Assembly (NCBI GenBank): GCA_038380435.1
Contig: JAWZYU010000024.1
Coordinates: 53,840,613 to 53,904,612, forward strand
Reading direction: 5' to 3'
Source: Ryuthela nishihirai
Taxonomy: Eukaryota > Arthropoda > Arachnida > Araneae > Heptathelidae
DNA length: 64,000 nucleotides
Position 1 is the first letter of the stretch. The number at the start of each line of letters is the position of its first letter. The position numbers and the translations under genes were made by a program. Positions 27,001 through 39,000 of this stretch are shown piece by piece. The notes under the pieces are model-generated. The model saw only the letters and a program-made list of their open reading frames with translations, was not told the DNA's origin and did not search any database.

Positions 27001-30000
27001 ATGATTATAATGCACATGAATAGAAAGGCTATTTCTGAATAACAAAAAAAAAATTCGTTTCAAGTAAATATTTTTCTTGCTTTGTAATTTTTTTCTTGGT
27101 ACCATACTTTGAGAAAATTCCAGGCTTTTAGCAAATTGTGCTGAGTCCAATAAACAAGCCAACTTTAGAATTAAAAAAAAAAAAATCAATCAACGGAAAT
27201 ATGTCATGTTACATACCAAATTAAACAGAATCTAATTATGAATTTTATGAAAATAATGTTAAAGCATATTAATTTTAATAAGCCTTTTTCAATGTGATAT
27301 GGTGAAAAAAAAAGATCGCACTATAAAAATTAAGGCTTCATTTTGGAAAACCTGATGAATAAAAATAGTTAAATTATATATTTATCAAAAGGAAATTTCC
27401 TCCCGAATAATATAATATTCAACCTGAAATATGATTTTCATTTCTTTTAATGATTCTTTTCAGTATCGTATATATTTTAAACATGGCCAGTGTTATACAA
27501 AGTGATTTGGACTTCTTACATTCATGTGATTTTTTCTGAACTGGTTATGAAACGCACACAAAAAAATTCTTGGCTGCTTTTTTTAACTAAACATTATGAA
27601 TTTTTTCTTTGGCTATTGAAGTTTGGCAATCTTGGTTAAATACAGAAAGGTTTGTGCACCAAAGCAAAAATAAACAGTGTTATATCGCCTGTGTGGCACA
27701 GCCAAGGTACTGTGGGAGGGAGGGAGTTGCTTTTAAAATCATTCAATATAAACATAAAAACTCGTAATTTAAAAATAATTATATTCTTCTAGAGGGGGTG
27801 GGTGAAATGTTCACAGTGAGTTTAGCAGAGGGGAAACCTTCCTGAAATTGCCCTCTCACACGATAGTTGATTTCCATAACAAGGATGTCTATTTTGCTTC
27901 CTTATCCAAGACATTCAGAAAACGGTACAAGCTCCAAGTTTTTTACTAAAAAAAAAGAAATAATAAAAGAAAAATTACATATAACCTAATGGAATGTTAA
28001 ACAAAATATCTGAAACAACTTTTAAGCCAGCCTCTGATGTAGCATAACTCTAAAAGATTGATAAATCAGATGACTGAAAGATTGCTAACTTACGGTAATA
28101 AATCTACAGAAATGAATTTGCTTCCATATCTAAGACCTCATTTATTCTCCGAAAATGATACCAGATCAAAGTTTTACTGGAAAAGGAATAAAAAATGAAA
28201 TAAAAATTGACATATAGCCCAATGCGATAATAAAATATCCACAGCAACAAGTTATAAGCTGGCTATCCTATGTAGCATAACTATGAAAAATCAATACTTA
28301 TCGATTGGCCAAAATATTGCTAATTTCAGAAAATAAATCTACTTAAATAGAAACTAATGTTAAAATCTAAAGAAGGAAATACTAACTTTACAAAGAATAT
28401 CCAATATGATGGGCCAAATTTGTAAAAAAAAACTTATATCACATGGAACGGAGATAACGTGTGTCAGTCATCTGCCTCTTGTTTGCCTCAGTGACGCATA
28501 ACTAATTAAATGCAGCTGCACCCAGAATTTTTAAGAAGGATGTGTTTACTTCCAGTTTCGATTTTAAGAGCAGGAAAGAGCATAGAATGCTGAAAAAAAA
28601 AATAAAAATAATTTTGGGAATACTAAGTTTATAACAGAAAAGAGTGGCAATCAGATGGCTTTATAAAATTATTTATATTGTAGTTTAATAAAATATGATC
28701 AAATTAAAAAACAAAATATTACTTTTGAAGCCTGAATTATATGATTTTATAATATATTATATAAAAAAAATTACAACAGCAATTTTTATTTTTAAAAAAT
28801 CTTTTTTTTGTTGTTGTACTAAAAATAGATACATAAGTCCTTGGCCCCTCATTTCAGATTGTGCAAACGTATACAGATGACGTGGACACTGGAAAAGTTA
28901 ACGATGCAGAAAAGTCAATCATTTTGTGGTATAAAAAGGATGAAAGCCTTTATGCTTATGAAACATTGATATTTAACAAAAATTAGTACATTTTACAAAG
29001 TTTCCAAATTTTCACAAAAAATTGTCTTTAAAACAAAATGACAGATTACCAAATTTTAATAAATAATAATTATGTTAACCAAATAAAAGAGGACACCAAA
29101 TTAAAAATATACATTACCAGTGATTTACCCAGCTTTGTTCAAGTTTGAAATTCTCTTAAAGTATATAGTAGATGGCATTTTCCATATTGCAAGCTTCTAT
29201 TTGGAATAAAACTCGTTATCCCACCCCTCTTCCCCGGTATAATTTTTCTCAGAAACTCTCTAAAGCTGTAGTAGATGGCACTCCCTGTATGATTTTTAAC
29301 AATTGCTAATGCTAAGTTTATGAGAGAAGTAGTTTTTTAACCACTAATGTAAAGTCTGTGGGAATTTTGAGAAATTTAAACCCACTCAGCCCAGTTTTGG
29401 TTGACCCCAGTGGGGTTCGCACATAGCTTATACTCTTCCCCTGGGAGAAGGGAATGTTCATGCAGTTTGATGCTTTTAGCTTTTCTGGGGTTAAGTGCAT
29501 TGAGTGAACAGACACACAAACAAATAAGTAAACTTTCTCCTTTATACATTGAGATGCCAGTTTATTAGGTACAACATCCCTTGTCACATAAATGGTTCAT
29601 TCCAATGCATATTTCATGTGATAGTGGTGTGCAGTATAAATCAGAGCTCTTCAAGCATCAGTTAAGAGTTGAACTGAGTTTCAGAATGGGCAAAGCGAGC
29701 AACCTGAGAGATTTTAAATAAGGATAATAGTTGCTAGGTCTAGCATCTTCCAAAAGGTCGTCCTCCTGGGATTTTCATGCACAACCATTTCAAGGGTTTA
29801 CTGAGAATGGTGCAAAAAAAACACACCAGTGATCAGCAATCCTATAAATGAAAACAGCTTCTGGATCAGAGAGATGAAAGGAGACTGGAAAGAACATGAA
29901 AGTGAACAGAAGGACCATAACCCAGGCAAATCACAGCAGGATTAAACATTGGTATGCAGAAGTCTGTAAATGGTAGCTAGGCATAAACTGAAAGGAGAGC

Positions 30001-33000
30001 TGTGTACCAATCCCCAGTGATGATGCACAGAACCAGCCAGGTTTGCACCTAATGTCCAATCCCGCTTTCTTGTGGTGCAGGCCCGCTAATACCTTTCAAA
30101 AGAGATATTCTGTTTTGGAAGGGAACGGAAGGGGAGGGCTGCCAGTTCAGTGTGGCCTACTGATCTGGTCATCTATGGCCACTCTTTTTTTTCCCCTCAA
30201 CCCTGCTGATAAGTGGTCAACTTCACAGGGTCCTGGTGCTGGCCATTTATACCTACTAAGACTGGACTGGTTTATGGATTTGAACTTGATTATGGATCCT
30301 GGACTTGCTGCACTGGTGGGCCTCTATTGAGGGAGAATCTGCCGCTATGTTTTCTGTTTGCTTGTGGGTTGTCAACCCTAAGTGAACAGAGGCACAGGAT
30401 ACCTTATATCAGCTGGTGAATAATCCTGATCAGAGGCCATTGCAGGTACCTGAACCCTCACTTAGCTAGTTGGGTAATACAAACCTAAACTGGAGTAATG
30501 TGTCTCAGGTAGGTATTATGGATCTTGAAAAGGTGGTGCCTGAAGTTCCTACAGAGTATGGGTGACTTCAGCCTGTAGCAGTGGTGCAACAGGTCTATGT
30601 GCCATGGCTGCAATTAGGGGGCTGTTTGAAATTGTTAACCCTATCTTTCTTAATAAACCCAGTTCTTTAAACATCCTACTAATCATTTTCTCTCTGCAGG
30701 TATGTGGAACGTGAAGACATTATATAAAGATTATTCTCGTGATATCCTTACGCAGGAATTCCAGCATTAAACCTAAATATTCTTGGTTTGCATGGACAGG
30801 TAAAGGTGAAATAATTAAATATAGCTTTAAATTTCTCTTTTCAAGGAGGGAGGATGTAAAGCATAGCCAAGGTGTAGATTTGTTTCTTAGCAGACACCCC
30901 GATGATGCTCTTCTAGGATATGATGCCATTAATGAAAGATTTCTTACAGCAAAATTTAAAACAAAAATTAAAGACTTGAATGTCATCGGACAATCATGCC
31001 CCCAGAGGGGACTGATGAGAACAAAAGGAGATGTTTTATAGAGAGCTACAGGATAGTTTGAATTCTGTGCAGAACGGAAATAATTCTCTTGTGCTAGGTG
31101 ACTTAAATGCTAAAGTTGGTACTGACTCTGACCTTTGGGAAGGAATTTTAAGTCCTTTTAGCATTGGCAGTTCCAATGGAAATGGCGAATGTCTCCTACA
31201 GGTAACTTAATGGTTTGTGAATAACATGCTCTAAATAATGTGATTATTTCAACTTCCATTGTTTGTAATGAGGATAGATGCATTACTGGCTTTAATGATG
31301 GCCCTACATCACATTCAAAAGTCACTTCGGCTATCTCTAAATTAAAACTGCATAAATCCCCAGGAGTGGATGAAACACCCCTGGGAACATTTGTGTTGTC
31401 ATATGGCTAGCTGAAATTTAAAATTTTTTTTCCTAAGTTGTTCCTAAGGATTTTACTAGAGCTATCATTGTCCCAATTTTTAAAAAAGGTGATCGTAGTT
31501 CTTGTGATAATTATATGGGAATTAGTTTACTCTCTGTTCCAGTGAAGTTCTTTGCATGATTATACTTAATAGAATTAAGAATTTGGTTGATGAAAAACTG
31601 TGTGATGAACAATGTGGATTCAGAAGTGGTAGGGGATGTATTGATCAAATATTTTCACTTAGGCAGATTTTTGAGAAATGTATAGAGTTTCAGAAACCTA
31701 TTGTTACTAACTTTATAGATTTCAAAAAGGCTTTTGACTCTGTTCATCAAAATAATTTGTGGTTGATTGTTAGATCATATGGAATACCTGATAAGTTAGT
31801 TAGTATAATGAAAGCTCTCTATAATAACACTGAGTTGTGTGCGAGAGTTGGTACGTCTTGCAGCAATTGGTTTACTGTTGCTAGTGGAGTTAGACAAGGG
31901 TGCATTTTGTCTCCTTATCACTTTAGTTTGGTTATTGATTATGTTATACGAAATTCTATGCAAGGGAAAGATTTTGGCCTTCAATGGTCTAAGAGTTTTC
32001 AAAATTTCTGATTTAGATTATACAGATGATTTGGCTCTGTTGGCTAACGATGTTGATGAGATGAATTCTTTCATTAGGGCTGTTCATGAGAATGGTAATA
32101 GAGTAAGTTTAGTGATAAACAGAGAAAAAACTAAAGTGATGAAAATTGGTCAGGCAGGTGGTGCTTCAGTTTAATTACCTTGGGAGCTATGTAACAGATA
32201 CTGGTGATGTGCGACATGATATAAATAGAAGAACAGGAATTGCTGCTGGGACTTTTAAGAATCTATGGAGAATGTGGAAAAATAGGCATATACAACTAAA
32301 GACTAAAATTAGGCTGTATAATAATTTGGTTCTTTCTAAGGTTAGTTATGGTAGCGAAACATGGACCCTTTGTAAGCGGGATAGCAAGAAACTGGATGCC
32401 TTTGATTCTAGATGCTTATGCAGTATTGAGCATTAGGTGGTTTGACTTTGAAAGTAATGATGAGGTTAGAAGGAGTCATCAACCTCTTTTGAGCAGCATA
32501 TTGTGCAGAGAGAGAGACTGTATTGGTTTGGCCATGTTGCCCATATGCATAGCTGCAGACTGGTAAACAGGATTATGAATAGTATGCCTAAGGGTTTGAA
32601 AAACAAGGGGAGACCTAGGATGCGATGGTCAGATAGTGTCGAACAAGACCTCGCTAGAATTGGCCTAGTGTGGCCAAATGCAGCAGCTGTAGCTCAGAAG
32701 AGACACACCTGGAGAGGAAAATTACAGTCTGGTTGGACCTTCATAGCTCATGGCTACATGAGGTTTTATTTTGTTTGTTTGTTTGTTTTCTTTGTGTGTC
32801 CATAGCCCATGGCTGCATGAGAATTTTGTGTGTGTGTGTGTGTGTGTAGGTAGGTAGGCAGGCAGGCAAGTATACGTGCAAAAGATAATCTCCGAAGGCA
32901 CCATTTATTGGGTCTTGTTGTGAATGGGCAACAGCTGCTGACCATGTTGAGTGCAGATGTTGTCAACAAAGAACACAAAGTGCTTCTCCAGTGAATTCAC

Positions 33001-36000
33001 GAGCAAAGACAATGGACTGTTGAGGACTGGAAAAAGGTAGCCAGGTCAGACAAATCAAGGTTCCTTTTGCATCATGCTGATGGATCAGAATTTGGCACAA
33101 ACAAAATAACAAATAAGTTATTCACATGGAGCAATTACGTCTGGTGTCAGCCAACAGTACAGGCTGGTGGTGGCAGTATGAATGTGTGGGGATTGTTTCA
33201 TAGGATACATTAGGCTCCCTTGGTACCCATGAAGAACATCTAAATGCCATGCTGCATTTGAACATCATTGCTAACCAAGTTCAGTATGATAATGCACCTG
33301 CTCACCAGGCATGTATAATCACCAAATGGTTTTAGGAACATGCTGAAGAGTTTTCCATGCTATTGGCATGCACAGTCTAAACCCTATTGAGCATCTTTGG
33401 GATGTGATGGTAATGGCTGTTCATAGCAAGACTATGCTGCTGTCCAATTTGTAGCAATTGTGCGACACAATCTTTTCCATATGATACAAATTCCTGCACA
33501 GTGCATTGAGAATCTTGTAAGTTCCGTGCCTTAATGAATTCAGGCTGTTTTGAAGGCCAAAGGATGTGTAACATGCTACCAGGTAGTTGTACCTAATAAA
33601 CAGGCATTTCAATGTATATTAGAGTGTGTGCATATGGTGGAGTGGGCTGACCCAGTGGATGAATGGTAAGCATGTTTGGCTACTGCTCAAAGGGACCTAG
33701 GTTTGAGTCCCCAGTAAGGCTTTTGGGTTGGGTGGCTCTCTGAGTGGCACATTTTTGCACACCATGGGCTAAATAGCCAGGTCACATGGACCCTGAAGGC
33801 TCAGAGAAGGTTGGGGGAGGGAACCCACTGGAACAGCTGTTGAGAGACAGATGGTAGCATCCCATCAAGGCCCTGCAGCATGTTCTTTAATGTGCAAAAG
33901 GTATGGTTCTCCCACACACAGGGTCACAGCTTAACATCCCATCCAACAGATGGTAGCCTTTCCAAGCACATTGGTGTCCTCTACTGACCGTGGGCAGGGC
34001 AGGGAATTTTGCGGAGATAAATCTCAACGCTGACCAAGCTGGGACTCGAATCTGGAAACTACAGATTATGAGTCTGGCATGCAACTGACTGCCCCCCCCC
34101 CCCAAGTAAGGCACGGATGTTTGTGTTTTCTTTCTGCTCTCACCTTTCTCACAGATCTTCTCTATGGGGTATTAAACTGACAGGCTATGCTTGTCACTGA
34201 CTGTCAGATGTCAGTGACAAGCAGCTGTTTGAGGGGATAATTTACTTTATTATGGTGGAGTGGGGAGCAAAAGGAGATGTTTTTCTATTTATTGAAATTT
34301 AACTTACCTCTTGGCTGGATAAATTTGAACTCGAGGAACTTGGATTTTGGTTTGCAGAATCAGCTAGTGGCATATGTCTGTCAGAAAAAAAAGTTTATAA
34401 TTAGTAGTTTAAGTATAATATAGCTTAAAAATGATAAATTAATCACACATTTAGCTTCAATACAATTGACTTCACCCTAAAAGACTGAATAATGCATCTG
34501 AAAATTTGTATTGCATGTTCATCCTGATGATACACCTTAAATCTGAGTTCATGAATACTTTGACAATAATTTTATTTAAAAAAAAAAACATACTGATCCT
34601 AAAAATTATAATTATTCATTTAGGATTTCTATATGAATCAGTGTTTCAATTGTGAAAGTATAAGGTCCCATAAAGTTTATTTTTCGCAGCAATTCGCAAA
34701 AAATTTCGCAGCAAATCGCAGCAATTTCAAATCATTATAAAACAGGCTTAAATAAATTTGATTCATCAAATAAATAATCTCTATTATATTCCAACATTTC
34801 TCCCACTAAGAAACAAACTTATATGAGGGGCATTCAAAAGTTCTTGGCATGCATCTGCAAAACAAAAACCAATGCCCAACAAAACTTTTACTGTTTTTCA
34901 AGTACTCCTCTCCAGCATCTATGCAAAGTTGCAGACTTTACACCAATTCTGGAATGCTTGGTGGTATTGGGGAATACTGACTATATGTGAATATCTGAAC
35001 CATATGTGATGCCAACGAAGAGAGAAATGACAATATGGTCTTTGTTTAAAACAAATAATGAGAAATTCATACAGGCTTTCAAACAAGTCAATAAGTTATT
35101 AATGGAATTAGAAGAATGAGTGCAAATCTACAGACGTGCCAAGAATTTTTCGAATGCCCTCCATATAAACATTGTCAATAGAAATTGTTATTTTTAAAGG
35201 CAAAAAAAGTACTAATAGTAGCATTTATTTCCACTCATAATCAATACATATATATATATATCACAGGATTTCATACATGTAACAATACAAATGGTGGAAA
35301 CATAAATACACAAAACCAACAAAATACAGCAAGAAATATAAAAAAAAACCACAGACATAACTTTAGTTATTACATCTCAAAACCAAGGGACTAAATAAAC
35401 TGCCTATCCTGGTTCCGTTTTAATTACCAACATCAAATTTAGGCAACCAAAAATGGGAATAACAATCAATTCTTAATATAACTTGATAAATCAATAATAA
35501 AAGATAGGAGTGCATTAATATTCACTAAGCATAAATAAAAGATTTAAATGATTGACCTTAAAGTAGATTCCTAACAGTCAATATATGTGTATGTAATTTC
35601 TTTTTGAAGACAGTCATATTGTTTTCATCTCTCATATCCAGTGGTAAAGAATTATAAAATTTTGATGCCAAATAAGCAAAGTGCCTCTGTAGAATACTCT
35701 TCTTTGCCAATGGTATTTCAAACATTACTCCTTTCATTTGTAAATTGCACTCAATACATTTACTCTCTATCCATTGCTTATTTTGATATAAAAACAATAG
35801 AATTTTATACATATAAATATGCATTTAGTACTCAACAAAATGGCCAGGTCATAAGAACCCCAAAGGCTCAGAGAAGATTGGAGGAGGGGACCCATTGAGA
35901 CAACTGTTGGGTTACAGATGGTAGCCTCCCATCAAAGCCATCCAGCATGTTAATTAATGCACACAGGGTATGGTTCTCCCACACATGGGGCTATGGCTTA

Positions 36001-39000
36001 ACATCCCGTCCGATGAACTGCAGCCTTTCCAAGCCCACTGGTGTCATCTATTGACCATGAGCAGGGTGGGAAGTTTTGTGGAGATAAATCGGATTGCTGG
36101 CCCAGCTGGGACTCGAATCAATTATTGTTAAGGAGCTCCAGCATAAAGATTTGCACACTAAATATATACTCTTAGTGCATGGCTGACCTCCATTACTTTA
36201 CCCTCTCTGTAAGGGGATTATTTATCTGATTTTACATACAGTGATTTTGCTATTGTGTTCTAAATTAATTATTAAATCATATAGATTGTGAACTTAGCCT
36301 GATTTGTTACAAAGAGAAACTAGTTAATCTTTCTTTAACATTTAATTCAAATGATAAAATATAACTTTATAACAAATCATTCACTAACATAAATGTAAAT
36401 TTGAAGTTTGTGTAATTTTTTTTTTCAGTTTTAATCAATGTAGAGAATGTTTAAGAAGATAGTGACAGCTGCCATTAAGTGTTCCATTTTCAATAACTTT
36501 CTATATTAAATGAATATTGTTGAAAATTTATATGTAGAGATTTGAATGAGATCTTCAATTTTTCTTTAGTGACACTTTTACATAAAAATCAATTTTCAAA
36601 GAGAGCTTTGTGGCTTTCCATTCACATAACATGGAAGTGTCTGGTTACTTTTTGCAATTTAGTGGTTCGTGTAAAAATCACATGGCATTTGTAAAGCCAT
36701 ATAATTTTTACACCAACCACTAAATTTCAGTTGAATTACACATAAAATATATCAATATATACAGAAATCAATTGTTTAATATTGATATGACCCTCCACAC
36801 ACATGTACAGCAGCTAATGTTTTCTGAAAATTATCATATTCCATCAAAAAAAAAATGCATAATTCTAATTTGCCACTAGAGAGAGCACTCATCTTAATTT
36901 ATCTATTACTCTACCTTTCTAGGGTACATTAATGGGCTATATTACACTATATTACAAAAAGTAATCAGAAACTTCCATGTTATGTGAATGGAAAGCCACA
37001 AAGCTCTCTGAAAATTAGCTTTTTATGGAAAAATGTCAGTAGAGAAAAATTGAAGATCACATTCAAATCTCTCTACATATAAATTTTCAACAATATTCAC
37101 TTAACATTGAGAGTTATTGAAGATGTAACACTTAACGGCAGATGCTGCTGCCACTATCTTCTAAACATTCTCTACACTTAACGGCAGATGCTGCTCCATT
37201 ACCTTCTAAATATTCTCTACATTGATTAAAACTGAAAAAAAAAATTACACAAACTTCAAATTTACATTTATGTTAGTGAATGATTTGTTATAAAGTTATA
37301 TTTTATCATTTGAAGTAAATGTTCAAGAAAAATTAACTAGTTTCTCTATGTAACAAATCAGGCTAAGTTCACAATCTATATGATTTAATAATTAAATTAA
37401 AACACAATAGTAAAAACACTCTATGTAAAAATCAGATAAATAATCCCCTTAGAGAGAGAGCAAAGTAATGGAGGTCAGCCATGCACTAAGATTATATATT
37501 TAGTGTGTAAATCTTTATGCTGGGGCTTCTTAACAATAACTGATTCTTAGTGCATGACTGCTCTTCCTGATAGGTGATTATTACCTGATTTTTACATAGT
37601 GTTATTGTTGTGTTATAATTTAATTTATTCTTGTGTTCATTAAGTTCTGAAGTCATACAATTAAACCAATAATTTTTTTTATTGAAATGGGCAATAATTT
37701 GAATGCATCAGAAGAATAGGTCGATAAAAAATTTCTATGAAATTTTAAAACTATGTCCTATGACTTGAAACATATTTCAAGTTCAAATGCACTAAATTAT
37801 GAAATTTATGGCCCTTAGTTGAGTTTGAATCTATAATTTTTGGGTTTATGCAATTTATTCATAATATTAGATTCAAATTAACTGCAAAAAAAATTGAGTT
37901 TCAGCAGGCACGTGATCTCAATTCACATCTCATAAAAACATGTCAGATGCACTTGTGTCAGCGGCACTTATTACACTATACCACCTATGTACTTACGTGT
38001 TTTCACTTATTTGTACTTCATTTGAAAGTTCTTCACATGACTGAAGAGCTTTTTCATTACTAGACCTTTCTGGTAATAATCTGCAATAAAAGTCAGACAT
38101 AACTGATAACTCCCATTTGGAATGTCTAATTATATTAATAAGCAGAAGTATAGAAAAACTTCAAATAAAGCTCTTTTTTTGGCATTTATACATTCAATAG
38201 ATAACAATTTGGTGCAGCAAAGTTAATTTAGCACCCTTATATAGCCATTATTTGTTTATTGTGGGAAAATCTCAAATATTTACACAGTCTAGTAATAGGG
38301 GTTATGTTAAGCTAGGATAAATCAGCATACTTTACAATAAATGAAAAAAAAAAAAAAAAACTTTATGTCAGCAACTCAGAGAATTTGGTTTTTGGAATTT
38401 TTTAAAATCTTCCAGGTCCACTGGCACTGTAGGGTATATCAAATTTCCACATACTTGTAACATAGGCACTGGTCAGTAACACCAGCAAAACAAACGAAAC
38501 TTCAATTAAAAAAAAAGAAATTCCTGTTTAAATTTTTTATCTGTATTTTCATAAAAGCAGATCAGTAGTAAATCCACAGAGTTACCTGTTGACTTCGAAG
38601 TGAATAAAAAATAGTAAATTTGTGGAAAAAATTATTTTGCTGATGTGCAGGATTCGAACCCACATCTCTTCATATTCATGCCAGTGTTCTAAGACAACTC
38701 TAAACTAATGCCAGCTCTGTCATTCATCCACTAATGTGACTTATTAATCTACCTGTCTTTGTAACCAATGGCATCATCTATGATCTGGAAAGGCATACTG
38801 TTTACTTTTTTAATGTTGCACTGAATATATAAAATAAGAAAGTCACTCAAGCTAAAGCATTATTAATGAATTAGAAATTTAAATTAAATGGTGACACCCA
38901 ATGCTCCACATAGGGGCAGACTGGCCCTTTTTTCAGGGATGCAGCTATAGCAGGAGGGGACCGTATTGCGATAAAAAATTCAATTTCTTTTGCAAGATTT

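Larger units (their letters stand above)
29965..32870 (+). mobile_element. RTE-like LINE copy nested in the Tc1-like element
   Basis: The 5' UTR from 29965 matches 13598 onward. The endonuclease region is mostly deleted: after GDLNAKVGTDSDLWE (about 31100) it jumps near 31230 to the RT region. RT motifs FIDFKKAFDSV, GVRQGCILSP, LDYTDDLALLAND (YADD altered to YTDD), GSYVTDTGDVRH, SYGSETWTLCK, RERLYWFGHV and KGRPRMRWSDSV follow in several frames. 3' end CATAGCCCATGGCTGCATGA (32802-32821), then a TG/GTAG/GCAG microsatellite to about 32869. Flanking TGCAGAAG and TGCAAAAG may be the target duplication. Confidence 0.88.
29547..33614 (+). mobile_element. Tc1-like transposon split by a nested LINE
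   Basis: Ends CATTGAGATGCCAGTTTATT (29547) and, on the minus strand, CATTGAAATGCCTGTTTATT (33614), each beside TA. Left part: MGKASNLRDF (about 29684), then the helix-turn-helix LLGFSCTTISRVY region after frame changes. Right part from 32875: remnants resembling NRKRLLQW, RFLLHHADGSEFGT and DNAPAHQACII. The transposase is broken by stops as well as by the LINE at 29965-32870. Confidence 0.85.
21066..34307. other. PDS5 last intron (13.2 kb), repeat-filled
   Basis: Holds the nested mariner/Tc1 pair (21360-23880), repeats R2 and R (25283-28905) and a Tc1-like element with nested LINE (29547-33614), then SINEs. 23880-25280 and 25561-26700 are AT-rich with no recognised content except a possible pogo-type end at 24751-24830. 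Confidence 0.6.

Noticed and set aside
37848..38063. Plus-strand frame over PDS5 exon e
   Set aside because: Antisense shadow of a minus-strand exon that has proper splice sites and matching phases.
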